Assembly (NCBI GenBank): GCA_014650015.1
Contig: BMUD01000026.1
Location: 47,691-111,690 of the forward strand
Origin: Streptomyces griseoloalbus
GTDB taxonomy: Bacteria > Actinomycetota > Actinomycetes > Streptomycetales > Streptomycetaceae
Length of the DNA: 64,000 bases
Direction of reading: 5' to 3'
The position numbers and the translations under genes were made by a program. The first letter of the stretch is position 1; each line of letters opens with the position of its first letter. This document shows, piece after piece, positions 1 through 8,880 of this stretch. The notes beneath the pieces were generated by a model, which was not told the origin of the DNA, searched no databases, and saw only the letters and a program-made list of their open reading frames with translations.

Positions 1-1
1 G

Positions 2-1696
2 CGCTTCGTCCAGGCCGGTGCCCTGCTGCGGCAGCGCGACCGGCTGCGGGCCGGCGCGGACGCCGTCGACGAGTACGGCGTCTTCGAGGACGTATGGCCC
101 GGCGGAACGCCCGGCGACACGCCCGCCGAAACGCCCCACGGCCCCGCCGACGCCGACGAGGTCCCGCTGCCCTCGCTCGGCGAGGCAGCCGCGCCCGCTC
201 CGCTGCTGGCCTCCCGGCTCAGCGCCTCCGCCCGCGCCACCCTGCGGTTCGCCGTCGCCCTCGGCGGCGAGGTGCCCCACCAGGCGCACCTGCCCGCCCT
301 GGTGGGCGACACCCACGCCGACGCCGCGCTCGGCGAGCTCGTCTCCTGCGGACTGGTCTCCCCGGCCGGCTCCCGCTACCGGCTCGCCGCCGGGGTGCCG
401 GCCCAGCTGGAGGCCGCCGGATACGCCGACGAGGCCGAGGCACAGGCCCGGGCCGCCGCACAGCACTACGCCTGGTGGGCCGGGCACCCCTCGGTCACCC
501 CGGAGCGGGTGTGCGCCGAGGCCGACGCGGTGCTCGCCGCGCTCGCCGTGCTGTCACCGCTCACCGAGGCCACCACCGAGGGCGAGGCCGGCACGGCCGT
601 GCAGCTGGCCCGTGCCGCCGCACCGGCGTTCGCCGCGGGCCTGCACTGGAGCGCCTGGGAACGGGCGTTGAGGTCCGGAGCGGAAGCCGCCCGGCTCGCC
701 GGGGACGTGGCGGAACAGGCCTACTTCCACCACGAGCTCGGCATCCACGCGTTGTGCTCCGGACAGCTCGACCGCTCGCGCGCGGAACTGGAGACGTCCA
801 TCGGGCTGCGCGGTGCCCTCGCCGACAAGCGCGGCACCGTCGCCGGCCGCCGCGCGCTGGCCCTGGTCGCCGACCGCTCCGGTGTTCCGCTGGCGCTCAC
901 CCCGACCGCCGGGGACGAGGTGCCGGAGGCGCGCTACGAGGAGTCGGCCTCGCCGCCCCGCGGGGTGCCGACCGCGTTCCCGGAGCTCCAGCCGCCCTCC
1001 GACACCGCCCTGGTCATCAACCGCGGCGTGCCGCCGTCGTCCCCGAGGCCGGCCAAGGCGGGCGGCGGTCTGAAGGGCCTGGCCCGGCGCAACCTGGTGG
1101 CGGCCGGCGCGGGCGCGCTGCTCGTCGCCGTGCTGGGCACCGTGGTCACCCTCGGCGCCACGTCCGAGAACGACGCGGGCACCCCGTCCGACAACGTCGG
1201 CGTCAACCCGTCCGCGAGCCAGGGCGTCGACGACGGCAGCCTCGGCGCCGACCCCGCGGCCGAGGAGGGCGACGGCGACACCGGCGAGGCCACCAGCCGG
1301 CCGACCGACCCGGGCCCGGACGGCACCCTGGGCACCGCCGACGACCCGACCCCGACGGCCACCGAGTCGGGGGAGCCGTCGGACGGACCGAGCGGGACGG
1401 CGAAGCCGGACGATCCGACGCAGACGCAGACGCCGAAGCCGCCGACGTCCAAGCCGCCGACGAGTTCGAAGCCGCCGACGTCCAAGCCGCCCACCTCCGA
1501 GCCGCCGACGTCGGAGCCGCCGACGTCCGAGCCGCCGACCTCCGAGCCGCCTGTCACCTCCGAGCCTCCGCCGCCGTCCACCAGCGATACGGCGAGCGGG
1601 CCCACCTCGTCCGCCCCCGCCGGGACGAGCAGTTCGGCGAGTGCCCCGCAGAGCGTCGGCGTCGGCACGCCCAGCGGCTCGGAGACGGTGATCTGA
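2..1696 (+). CDS. Membrane-anchored protein with STAND-like helical region, 3' part only
   Basis: The frame is open from the first bases of the window, so the N-terminus is missing; 564 residues are visible. Residues about 75-145 look like the winged-helix region that follows an NB-ARC ATPase domain (a leucine-rich stretch, then GLVSPAGSRYRL). A helical, TPR-like stretch follows (EQAYFHHELGIHALCSGQLDRS). A single hydrophobic segment at about residues 365-386 precedes a Pro/Thr/Ser-rich tail with KPPTS/EPPTS repeats (nt 1434-1560) and ends ...SGSETVI. I infer a cytoplasmic ATP-binding sensor tethered by one helix, with an extended extracytoplasmic tail. The ATPase motifs would lie upstream, so that part is inference. 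In S. coelicolor the neighbour of nucS is annotated as an ATP/GTP-binding protein. Confidence 0.7.
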   Translation, partial: RFVQAGALLRQRDRLRAGADAVDEYGVFEDVWPGGTPGDTPAETPHGPADADEVPLPSLGEAAAPAPLLASRLSASARATLRFAVALGGEVPHQAHLPALVGDTHADAALGELVSCGLVSPAGSRYRLAAGVPAQLEAAGYADEAEAQARAAAQHYAWWAGHPSVTPERVCAEADAVLAALAVLSPLTEATTEGEAGTAVQLARAAAPAFAAGLHWSAWERALRSGAEAARLAGDVAEQAYFHHELGIHALCSGQLDRSRAELETSIGLRGALADKRGTVAGRRALALVADRSGVPLALTPTAGDEVPEARYEESASPPRGVPTAFPELQPPSDTALVINRGVPPSSPRPAKAGGGLKGLARRNLVAAGAGALLVAVLGTVVTLGATSENDAGTPSDNVGVNPSASQGVDDGSLGADPAAEEGDGDTGEATSRPTDPGPDGTLGTADDPTPTATESGEPSDGPSGTAKPDDPTQTQTPKPPTSKPPTSSKPPTSKPPTSEPPTSEPPTSEPPTSEPPVTSEPPPPSTSDTASGPTSSAPAGTSSSASAPQSVGVGTPSGSETVI

Positions 1697-1711
1697 CCGC
1701 TGGACACGCGT

Positions 1712-1743
1712 GAGGGCCGGGTTCCCGACGGAACCCGGCCCTC
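1712..1743. terminator. Bidirectional hairpin terminator
   Basis: A perfect 14-bp inverted repeat (GAGGGCCGGGTTCC, loop CGAC, GGAACCCGGCCCTC) lies between the convergent end of the membrane protein and the end of nucS. There is no U-tract, as is usual in high-GC actinomycetes. Confidence 0.8.
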
Positions 1744-1764
1744 GGCTCCTGTGCCGCGCGCGGC

Positions 1765-2436
1765 TCAGAACAGGCGCAGCTTGTCGTCCTCGATGCCCCG
1801 CAGCGCGTTGTAGTCGAGCACCTGGCAGCCGATGCCCCGGTCGGTCGCGAGGACCCGGGCCTGCGGCTTGATCTCCTGGGCGGCGAAGACGCCGCGCACC
1901 GGGGCGAGATGGGGATCGCGGTTCAGCAGCTCCAGATAGCGGGTGAGCTGTTCCACGCCGTCGATCTCGCCGCGCCGCTTGATCTCCACCGCGACGGTCC
2001 GCCCCTCGGCGTCCCGGCACAGGATGTCGACCGGGCCGATCGCCGTCATGTACTCGCGGCGGATGAGGGTGTAGCCCTCGCCGAGGGTCTCGATGCGGTC
2101 GGCGAGCAGCTCCTGGAGGTGTGCTTCCACGCCGTCCTTGATCAGGCCGGGGTCGACGCCCAGTTCGTGCGAGGAGTCGTGGAGGATCTCCTCCATCGTG
2201 ATGATGAGCTTCTCGCCCGCCTTGTTGACGACGGTCCAGACGCCCTCTTCCTCGCCGGTGCCCTCCTTCAGGGTGCAGGGCGGCGACATCCAGTTCAGGG
2301 GCTTGTAGGCCCGGTCGTCGGCGTGGATCGAGACGCTGCCGTCCGCCTTGATCAGGATCAGACGGGGTGCCGACGGCAGGTGCGCGGTGAGCCGCCCGGC
2401 GTAGTCCACGGAGCAGCGGGCAATGACGAGACGCAT
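1765..2436 (-). CDS. nucS: Endonuclease NucS (EndoMS), mismatch-specific
   Basis: 223 residues beginning [16 protein letters not shown]. NucS/EndoMS makes double-strand cuts at mismatched bases and replaces MutS/MutL mismatch repair in Actinobacteria. An N-terminal dimerisation domain is followed by a restriction-endonuclease-like nuclease domain with the D-x13-E-x-K signature: Asp137 (VDILCRD), Glu151 and Lys153 (AVEIKRR). The C-terminus DDKLRLF fits a sliding-clamp-binding tail. The ATG at 2436 matches the usual start of the family; a TTG nine bases upstream would add MPT. The gene converges on the upstream membrane protein and is divergent from the next gene. Confidence 0.95.
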   Translation of the reverse strand: MRLVIARCSVDYAGRLTAHLPSAPRLILIKADGSVSIHADDRAYKPLNWMSPPCTLKEGTGEEEGVWTVVNKAGEKLIITMEEILHDSSHELGVDPGLIKDGVEAHLQELLADRIETLGEGYTLIRREYMTAIGPVDILCRDAEGRTVAVEIKRRGEIDGVEQLTRYLELLNRDPHLAPVRGVFAAQEIKPQARVLATDRGIGCQVLDYNALRGIEDDKLRLF

Positions 2437-2725
2437 GGTCGGCAACGCTACTCGACCGGACGGGGTCGAGGCGATTCGCCCTCCCAGCCACCCCTCGGGC
2501 CCCGTGGGGCGCGTCCTGAATCTCCTGGAAAACGCGTGTTCGGCGGTGGCCGATTACCGGCCCACAGGAAGTTCCGCATCCGAGCATTCTGCTGGTGCCG
2601 TTACGGTCCGTTGCTTACGGTATTGAACGGGAGGTCGCGAACTGTGTACGCAGCGTGTCCGATATCGCGCACCTTCCCTATCTGTCAGGCAACCCCTGTT
2701 CGTTGGGGGTGCGAGAGGAGAACCC

Positions 2726-3118
2726 ATGTCGCTCGACGTCTCACCGGCCCTACTCGAACAGGCCGAGCGAGGCGAGGTCGACGAAGCTGAATTCGTCGAC
2801 TGCGTCCGGACCTCCCTGCCCTTCGCGTGGGAGATGATCAGCTCCCTGGTGGCCCAGCTGAAGGTGGACGGCGGAGCGTTCGCCGACAACCAGACGCCCC
2901 CGCCGGACGAGCAGGCACGCGGTCAGCTGCTGCGTGCGCTCGCGAGCGACGCGATACGCGGCGCGCTGCAACGGCACTTCGGCGTGCGGCTGGCCTTCCA
3001 GAACTGCCACCGGGTGGCCGTTTTCCCGCTTGACTCCTCGGTCGACGAGAAGCTGGCCCGCTTCACCTCGGTACGCAGTCAAGTGCTGAACCAGTCGGCG
3101 GAACTGCGCGACTGCTGA
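2726..3118 (+). CDS. Small conserved Streptomyces protein (SCO5389-like)
   Basis: 130 residues with no catalytic motif I recognise. The N-terminus is acidic and helical (SPALLEQAERGEVDEAEFVDCVRTSLPFA), and a strongly conserved-looking tail ends CHRVAVFPLDSSVDEKLARFTSVRSQVLNQSAELRDC-like. It has no membrane segment or signal peptide. The ATG follows a good ribosome-binding site (GAGAGGAGAA, 5-6 nt spacing). It sits next to nucS as in S. coelicolor, where the equivalent is an uncharacterised conserved protein. The 290-bp divergent spacer must hold its promoter. Function unknown. Confidence 0.85.
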   Translation: MSLDVSPALLEQAERGEVDEAEFVDCVRTSLPFAWEMISSLVAQLKVDGGAFADNQTPPPDEQARGQLLRALASDAIRGALQRHFGVRLAFQNCHRVAVFPLDSSVDEKLARFTSVRSQVLNQSAELRDC

Positions 3119-3133
3119 CGCGCTCCATCGTTC

Positions 3134-3182
3134 GCTTGCCGCTCCGTACGCGGGAGGTGCAGTTTGTACCGGGGCGGCAAGC
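3134..3182. terminator. Terminator-like hairpin between convergent genes
   Basis: The 9-bp arms GCTTGCCGC (3134-3142) and GCGGCAAGC (3174-3182) are a perfect inverted repeat, with GTAC/GTAC able to pair inside. It lies between the convergent stops at 3118 and 3199. Confidence 0.6.
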
Positions 3183-3198
3183 CTTCGCGGAGCCCCGC

Positions 3199-4227
3199 TC
3201 AGGCGAGTTGGGGGAGCACCTCGGTGCCGAGCCGCCGTACGTTCTCCTCGGTCGCCGCCAGGTCGCCGGAACCCTCGACGAGCAGGGCGAAGCGGGAGAT
3301 GCCCGTCCGCTCGCTGGTCGCGGCGAGCCGGTCGGCGCACAGCCGCGGGGTGCCCACCGGGTGCAGCCCGCAGAGCAGTTCGGTGTACGCCAGCGGATCG
3401 CGCATCCGCCGCCGCCGCCCGTCCACCGTGACATGGGCCTCCAGCCCCTGCTTCAGCCAGCCCGGCATCGCCTTCAGCAGCGCCTCCGCCGCGTCCGCGC
3501 GCCGGTCCGCGATCTGGCAGACGCCGGCCGAGACATGGGCCGCGCGGTGGATCTCCCGGGCCGGCCGCCCGCACGCGCGCGCGTGCCGCCGCCACAGGGT
3601 GACCATCTCGGCCTTCTCCTCGTCCCCGATGTGCATCCCGAGCAGCATCGGCAGTCCGCGCTCGGCGGCCAGCCGCACGCTCCCCGGGGAGGTGCAGGCG
3701 ACCACGACCTCGGGACCCTCGGTCTCGGTCAGGGACTCCGACGGGCGGGGGACGACGGGCACCTCGCGGAAGCGGAAACGCTCGCCGTCGGCCGCGACGG
3801 ACGGTTCACGCAGCCAGCGCACCAGCAGATCGAGTGATTCCGGGAACCCCGTCTCGTACGCCTGGAGTCCGGCCCCGAACACCTCCAGGTCGACCCACGG
3901 GCCGCCGCGCCCGAGGCCCAGGGAGAACCGTCCGCCGCTCGTGATGTGCAGCAGTGCGGCCTGCTCGCCGAGGGCCACCGGGTGGGTGGTGGACAGCACG
4001 CTGACCGCCGTGCCGACCCTCAGGCGGCGGGTGCGGCCGAGCAGTAACGCGGCCAGGGTGATGGCGGACGGGCAGCTGCCGTACGGCACGAAGTGGTGCT
4101 CGGCCAGCCAGACCGTGTCGAGCCCCGACTCCTCGGCCACCTCGGCCGAGCGGACCGCGCGGTGCAGCGCCTCACCCTCGCCCTGCCCGGGGAACCGGGC
4201 GGCCAACACGAAACTTCCAACGCGCAT
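3199..4227 (-). CDS. LLM-class (F420- or FMN-dependent) flavin oxidoreductase
   Basis: 342 residues with a bacterial luciferase-like TIM barrel. Family hallmarks are the N-terminal VGSFVLAARFPGQ strand, the WLAEHHF motif near residue 45, the LRVGTAVSVLSTTHPV strand, and SGGRFSLGLGRG near residue 100. Such enzymes use F420 or FMN to oxidise or reduce small molecules; the substrate cannot be read from sequence. The ATG at 4227 (MRVGSFVL) is chosen because the luciferase fold begins there. The frame stays open upstream only as non-homologous sequence. It stands as a single gene. Confidence 0.85.
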   Translation of the reverse strand: MRVGSFVLAARFPGQGEGEALHRAVRSAEVAEESGLDTVWLAEHHFVPYGSCPSAITLAALLLGRTRRLRVGTAVSVLSTTHPVALGEQAALLHITSGGRFSLGLGRGGPWVDLEVFGAGLQAYETGFPESLDLLVRWLREPSVAADGERFRFREVPVVPRPSESLTETEGPEVVVACTSPGSVRLAAERGLPMLLGMHIGDEEKAEMVTLWRRHARACGRPAREIHRAAHVSAGVCQIADRRADAAEALLKAMPGWLKQGLEAHVTVDGRRRRMRDPLAYTELLCGLHPVGTPRLCADRLAATSERTGISRFALLVEGSGDLAATEENVRRLGTEVLPQLA

Positions 4228-4470
4228 CGCTTTCCTGCTTCCTTGGCTCCGACGCGGAGCTCCCCCGCAGGGCATAACCGCCCGACACGTGCCGAGGACA
4301 CGGCTGGGCGGGGGACTTTGCGGATTGTCTGCAGAATGCGCCGCTCGGGAAGGGTGCCGCGTCACCACGAAGGCGACTTGTGGCGATTGGTGCCGTACAC
4401 GTACCCCTGCTCGTGCCGCGTAGGCTGGATGCGGCCCCTGCATCCTGCTACCGCCCCCGAGAGGTGTCCT

Positions 4471-4803
4471 GTGTCCCCGCGTCGTAACCGACCCAAGGGA
4501 GCCGGTTCGTCCGGCCGGAGCGCCGAGGACGACCGGTCCGGCCGCTACGGCGGCTGGCAGTCCACGGAGAGCTGGCAGGGCGAGGAGTGGAGCGTACGCC
4601 ACGTGGCGGGGGCCAGCGCGCAGGGCAAGGCCTACCGGTGCCCCGGTTGCGACCAGTTGATCCCGGACGGGGTCCCGCACGTGGTGGCCTGGCCGGAGCA
4701 CTCGGGCGTCGACGAGCGCCGGCACTGGCACAAGGCGTGCTGGAACGCCAAGGACCGCCGCACCACGCGGGTGCGGCGGTCCCGTGACGCGCCGAGGTAC
4801 TGA
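4471..4803 (+). CDS. Small zinc-ribbon-like protein (often annotated ATP/GTP-binding)
   Basis: 110 residues, starting at the GTG at 4471 (SPRRNRPKG), 8 nt after a GAGAGG ribosome-binding site. A basic, disordered N-terminus is followed by a likely metal site: CPGCDQLIPDGVPHVVAWPE, then RHWHKACW. Two Cys, a His and an HxxC resemble an HNH-type zinc knuckle without obvious nuclease residues. In S. coelicolor the equivalent is labelled ATP/GTP-binding, but I see no P-loop. Its stop lies only 13 bp from the convergent end of the next gene. Confidence 0.75.
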   Translation: MSPRRNRPKGAGSSGRSAEDDRSGRYGGWQSTESWQGEEWSVRHVAGASAQGKAYRCPGCDQLIPDGVPHVVAWPEHSGVDERRHWHKACWNAKDRRTTRVRRSRDAPRY

Positions 4804-4816
4804 ACCGCGCCAGGGC

Positions 4817-5710
4817 CTAGACGTCCCGCTTCTCCAGCAGGGCGAAGGCGCCGCCGAGCGCGGCGGCCGTGGCGACCAGCATGATCCACAGCGGGTCCCA
4901 GCCGGACGGGCCGGACTCGCTCAGGGAGTTGGCGTAGAAGATGCTCATCTGGTTCGGGATGGAGTACTCGAACAGCGCCTGCTGAACGTCCTGGAGCGAG
5001 GACGAGAACATGAACAGCGCGATCACCAGCGGGGCGAGCACGGCACCGATCATGATGGTGATGGCGCCCGCCGAGTGCCGGATGATCGACCCGACCGCCA
5101 GCGACAGCGTGCCGAGCAGCGCCAGGTACAGCGAGATGCCGACCGTGCCCTTGAGCCACTCCTCGCCCGAGGGCTCCTTCGCGTTGTGCCCCTCCAGCAG
5201 CGCCACGTGCAGGAAGCCGATGAGCGTGGCGCACACCAGCGTCACCACGAAGGCGAGCAGGAAGAACACCACGGCCTTCGCCGCGAGCACCCGTCCGCGC
5301 GAGGGACAGGCGACCATCGTGGTGCGGATCATGCCGGTGCCGTACTCCGAGGCCGTGGTCAGCACGCCCAGCGTGATGACGCACATGCCGCCCAGCAGCA
5401 GTCCGAAGAAGCCGAGGGACAGCGGGCTCTCGCCACCCGCGTCGGGGTCGGAACCGGAGACCACCAGACCGGTCAGCAGACCGATGCCGACGACGAGCAG
5501 TACGAACACGCCCAGCGTCCACATCGTGGAGCGCACGGACTTGATCTTCGTCCATTCGGAGGCGATCGCGTGCCCGAGGTGCGTACGCACCACGGGGATC
5601 GGCGAGTGGTAGCCGGAATGCGTCGAGCCGGGGGCGGGATACGCGGCGCCGGGCGCGGCCTGCCAGTCGGGTGCGGCGGTCTGCGGCATCGGGGGCGGGG
5701 GCGTGCTCAT
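4817..5710 (-). CDS. ABC-2 type transporter permease (pair 1)
   Basis: 297 residues. A proline-rich cytoplasmic N-terminus (STPPPPMPQTAAPDW) is followed by about six membrane segments, beginning at SEWTKIKSVRSTMWTLGVFVLLVVGIGLL and ending at the VATAAALGGAFALLEKRDV helix. The motif SEWTKIKSVRSTMWTL is shared with the permease of pair 2. The start ATG overlaps the stop of the ATPase gene by 4 bp (ATGA), so the two are translationally coupled. It probably forms the membrane channel of an exporter; the substrate is unknown. Confidence 0.9.
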   Translation of the reverse strand: MSTPPPPMPQTAAPDWQAAPGAAYPAPGSTHSGYHSPIPVVRTHLGHAIASEWTKIKSVRSTMWTLGVFVLLVVGIGLLTGLVVSGSDPDAGGESPLSLGFFGLLLGGMCVITLGVLTTASEYGTGMIRTTMVACPSRGRVLAAKAVVFFLLAFVVTLVCATLIGFLHVALLEGHNAKEPSGEEWLKGTVGISLYLALLGTLSLAVGSIIRHSAGAITIMIGAVLAPLVIALFMFSSSLQDVQQALFEYSIPNQMSIFYANSLSESGPSGWDPLWIMLVATAAALGGAFALLEKRDV

Positions 5711-6945
5711 CGGGCGTCCTCGGGCTTGGTCAGGTCGGCGGCGGGGGGAGCGGCCGGAGCTGCGGCCGGAGCCGGGCCCTGGGGCGCCGGCGGGGCGGGC
5801 TGGGCGTACGGGTTGGGCGCCGGGGCGCCCGGGGCCGCGCCAGGGGCGCCCTGAGCGCCGTAGGGCCCCGCGGGCGGCTGCACCGGCGCGCCCTGCGGCA
5901 CCGCGAAGGGCTGCCCGCCCGGCGGGGCCGGCGGCGGGGCGTACCAGCCGGGCTGCCCCTGGCCCGGAACCGGCAGCGGCGGCTGCGTACCGGGCGGCAG
6001 CGGCTGCTGGAGCCCTTCCTTCTGATCGATGGTCGAGCGGTAGTCGACGGCGCCCTGCGTCATCCGCATGTACGCCTCCTCCAGCGAGGCCTGGTGCGGC
6101 GACAGCTCCCACAGCCGTACGTCGCTGTCGTGGGCGATGTCACTGATGCGCGGCAGCGGCAGTCCCGTCACCCGCAGCGCGCCGTCCTGCTCGGGCAGCA
6201 CGTGGCCGCCCGCCTCGGTGATCGCCGCGGACAGCTTCTCGCGCTGCTGCGGCTCGGTGTCGGGCGTGCGCACCCGCGCGAAGTCGGCGGAGTTGGCGGA
6301 GATGAAGGCCGTGACGCTCATGTCGGCGAGCAGCTGTCCGCGCCCGATGACGATGAGGTGGTCGGCGGTCACCGCCATCTCGCTCATCAGATGCGAGGAG
6401 ACGAAGACCGTACGGCCCTGGGCGGCGAGCGACTTCATCAGATTGCGGACCCAGAGGATGCCCTCGGGGTCGAGGCCGTTGACGGGCTCGTCGAACAGCA
6501 GCACCTGGGGGTCGCCGAGCAGCGCGGCGGCGATGCCCAGCCGCTGGCCCATGCCCAGCGAGAAGCCCTTGGACCGCCTGCGGGCCACGTCGTGCAGACC
6601 CACCACCCCCAGCACCTCGTCCACCCGCCGGGCCGGGATGCCCGACAGCTGGGCCAGGGACAACAGGTGGTTGCGGGCGGACCGGCCGCCGTGTACCGCC
6701 TTGGCGTCCAGCAGCGCGCCGACCTGACGGGGGGCGTTGGGCAGCCTGCGGTACGGATAGCCGCCGATCGTGACCTGCCCCGCGGTGGGGTTGTCCAGAC
6801 CGAGGATCATGCGCATCGTCGTCGACTTGCCCGAGCCGTTCGGACCCAGGAACCCGGTGACGGCACCGGGCCGTACCTGGAAGGAAAGGTTGTACACAGC
6901 GGTCTTGTCGCCGTACCGCTTGGTCAGGCCGACTGCCTCGATCAT
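5707..6945 (-). CDS. ABC transporter ATP-binding protein with Pro-rich tail (pair 1)
   Basis: 412 residues. The ATPase domain occupies residues 1-220: Walker A GPNGSGKST (about 34-42), signature FSLGMGQRLGIAAALLG, Walker B LLFDEPVNGLDPEG, and an H-loop in VSSHLMSEM. A DrrA-like C-terminal region runs to about residue 310. A tail of roughly 95 residues rich in Pro, Gly, Ala and Gln follows (PPPGTQPPLPVPGQGQPG and so on). It is absent from the paralogue in pair 2 and unusual for this family. The ATG at 6945 is preferred by alignment with the paralogue (MIEAVGLTKRYG against MIELEGLTKRYG); an in-frame GTG lies at 6954. Confidence 0.9.
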   Translation of the reverse strand: MIEAVGLTKRYGDKTAVYNLSFQVRPGAVTGFLGPNGSGKSTTMRMILGLDNPTAGQVTIGGYPYRRLPNAPRQVGALLDAKAVHGGRSARNHLLSLAQLSGIPARRVDEVLGVVGLHDVARRRSKGFSLGMGQRLGIAAALLGDPQVLLFDEPVNGLDPEGILWVRNLMKSLAAQGRTVFVSSHLMSEMAVTADHLIVIGRGQLLADMSVTAFISANSADFARVRTPDTEPQQREKLSAAITEAGGHVLPEQDGALRVTGLPLPRISDIAHDSDVRLWELSPHQASLEEAYMRMTQGAVDYRSTIDQKEGLQQPLPPGTQPPLPVPGQGQPGWYAPPPAPPGGQPFAVPQGAPVQPPAGPYGAQGAPGAAPGAPAPNPYAQPAPPAPQGPAPAAAPAAPPAADLTKPEDAR

Positions 6946-7065
6946 GCTCCGCACCCATCGAAAGGTTCAGGACAGCGGGGCACACGCCCCCGTAAGGGTT
7001 AGGAGGATATCGAGGCGCTGACGGTTCCGCTCAAACCGAGGTAAAAACCGGTCCCGGGCGGTCAC

Positions 7066-7839
7066 TCACTGGGCGTCCCGCCGCTGCAGCAGCACGTAGC
7101 CGCCGATGAGCGCCGCGACCACCCAGAGCGCCATGATGCCGAGGCCGCCCCAGGGCCCGTACGGCGTCTCGTCCTCCAGGGGCGGGACCACCTGCATGAT
7201 CTTGCTGCCCGCCTGGTCGGGCAGGAACCGGCCGACCTTCTTGGTGGCGTCGACGTTGCCGAGGATGTTGGAGATCAGGAAGAAGAACGGCATCAGGATG
7301 CCCAGCGACAGCATCGGGGAACGCAGCATCGCGGCCACGCCCATCGAGAACAGCGCGATCAGGGTCATGTAGAGGCCGCCGCCGATGACCGCCCGCAGCA
7401 CCCCGGCGTCCCCGATCGACGCCTTGTGCTCGCCGAGCATCGCCTGGCCCAGGAAGAAGGCGGCGAAACCGGTCGCCATGGAGACGACGAGGGCGAGCGC
7501 GGTGGCCACCGTCAGCTTCCCGGACAGGAAGGTGCCGCGCCGTGGCACGGCCGCCAGTGAGGCGCGGATCATGCCGGTGCTGTACTCGTTCGACACCACC
7601 AGCACCCCGAACACGATCATCGCGAGCTGACCGAGGCTCATCCCGGCGAAGCTGATGAACGTCGGGTCGAAGGCGAGCCGGTCCCGCGCGCTCATCGTCT
7701 CGAACTCGTTCTTCGACAGCGCCGAGATGAGCATGCCGAGCGCGATGGTGACGACGACCGCCAGGGAGAGCGTCCAGACGGTGGACGCCACCGACCGGAT
7801 CTTGGTCCATTCGGACCGGACGACCTGCGCTGCCGCCAT
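7066..7839 (-). CDS. ABC-2 type transporter permease (pair 2)
   Basis: 257 residues, six predicted membrane helices, starting MAAAQVVRSEWTKIRSVASTVWTL. It is clearly paralogous to the permease at 4817-5710 but lacks the proline-rich N-terminus. It starts 2 bp after the stop of its ATPase gene, so they form one operon. The C-terminus VAALIGGYVLLQRRDAQ matches the end of the first permease. The substrate is unknown. Confidence 0.9.
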   Translation of the reverse strand: MAAAQVVRSEWTKIRSVASTVWTLSLAVVVTIALGMLISALSKNEFETMSARDRLAFDPTFISFAGMSLGQLAMIVFGVLVVSNEYSTGMIRASLAAVPRRGTFLSGKLTVATALALVVSMATGFAAFFLGQAMLGEHKASIGDAGVLRAVIGGGLYMTLIALFSMGVAAMLRSPMLSLGILMPFFFLISNILGNVDATKKVGRFLPDQAGSKIMQVVPPLEDETPYGPWGGLGIMALWVVAALIGGYVLLQRRDAQ

Positions 7840-7841
7840 GC

Positions 7842-8795
7842 TCAGCCCCTCCTCCAGTCGTCGCCCCACTGCTGCCGGGGCTCGGGCGCGCCGGAGTGGG
7901 CGTGGTACTCCACCGACTCCGCGGTCAACCGCATGAACGCCTCCTCCAGGGAGGCCTGCTGCGAGCTCAGCTCGTGCAGCACCAGCTGGTTCCGGGCCGC
8001 CAGCTCCCCGATGTACTCGGCCTTGGAGCCGTCCACCTCCAGCGACCCGTTGCCGTTCTCCACGGCGGTGATCCCGGCCTGGTGCAGCACATCCAGCAGC
8101 CGCTCCCGCTGCGGGCTGCGCACCCGGACGTAGGAGCGCGAGTTGTGCTCGATGAATTCGGCCATGGAGGTGTCGGCGAGCAGCCGGCCCTGGCCGATGA
8201 CGACGAGGTGGTCGGCGGTCAGCGCCATCTCGCTCATCAGGTGGGAGGAGACGAAGACCGTGCGGCCCTGGGCGGCGAGCGACTTCATCAGGGTGCGGAT
8301 CCAGTGGATGCCCTCGGGGTCGAGGCCGTTCACCGGCTCGTCGAACATCAGGATCCGCGGGTCGCCGAGCAGCGCGGCGGCGATGCCGAGCCGCTGGCCC
8401 ATGCCGAGCGAGAACCCCTTGGCCTTCTTCCGCGCCACCGCCGTCAGGCCGACCGTGTCCAGCACCTCGTGCACCCGCCGCCGTGGGATTTTGTTGCTCT
8501 GGGCGAGGCACAGCAGGTGGTGGTAGGCGCTGCGGCCCGGGTGCACGCCCTTGGCCTCCAGCAGGGCGCCGATGTACGTCAGCGGATCCTTGAGCCGGTC
8601 GTAGTGCGTGCCGTCGATCCGCACGTCCCCGGCGGTGGGCCGGTCCAGGCCCAGGATCATCCGCATGGTGGTCGACTTGCCCGCGCCGTTCGGGCCGAGG
8701 AAGCCCGTGACGATGCCCGGTCTGACGGTGAAGGTCAGACGGTCCACCGCCACCTTCTCGCCGTACCGCTTGGTCAGCCCCTCGAGCTCGATCAT
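7842..8795 (-). CDS. ABC transporter ATP-binding protein (pair 2)
   Basis: 317 residues. Walker A GPNGAGKST (about 34-42), signature SLGMGQRLGIAAALLG, Walker B ILMFDEPVNGLDPEG. Long stretches are identical to the ATPase at 5707-6945, which indicates tandem duplication of an ATPase-permease pair. It lacks the Pro/Gln tail of that paralogue and ends HSGAPEPRQQWGDDWRRG. The ATG at 8795 has little room for a leader, because the filP terminator hairpin lies only 22 bp upstream. TAGCGT about 15 nt before the ATG could be a -10 box, giving a very short or leaderless transcript. Confidence 0.9.
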   Translation of the reverse strand: MIELEGLTKRYGEKVAVDRLTFTVRPGIVTGFLGPNGAGKSTTMRMILGLDRPTAGDVRIDGTHYDRLKDPLTYIGALLEAKGVHPGRSAYHHLLCLAQSNKIPRRRVHEVLDTVGLTAVARKKAKGFSLGMGQRLGIAAALLGDPRILMFDEPVNGLDPEGIHWIRTLMKSLAAQGRTVFVSSHLMSEMALTADHLVVIGQGRLLADTSMAEFIEHNSRSYVRVRSPQRERLLDVLHQAGITAVENGNGSLEVDGSKAEYIGELAARNQLVLHELSSQQASLEEAFMRLTAESVEYHAHSGAPEPRQQWGDDWRRG

Positions 8796-8817
8796 GCGGC
8801 CACGCTAAAACGGGACA

Positions 8818-8849
8818 AAGCCCTCTGCCACCTCAGTGGCAGAGGGCTT
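8818..8849 (-). terminator. Rho-independent-type terminator of filP
   Basis: A perfect 14-bp stem (AAGCCCTCTGCCAC / GTGGCAGAGGGCTT) with loop CTCA lies directly downstream of the filP stop. On the minus strand it is followed by CTTTGTCCCGTTTT, a partial U-tract. Confidence 0.85.
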
Positions 8850-8880
8850 CGCCGATGTTCGGTCGCCGTTCGGCGGGACG

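Noticed and set aside
554-2587. Long minus-strand frame spanning nucS and the left-edge gene
   Set aside because: It overlaps two well-supported genes in other frames and is Arg-rich nonsense.
4817-8795. Antibiotic self-resistance cluster
   Set aside because: The ABC pairs lie in conserved core DNA beside filP/scy with no biosynthetic genes nearby.
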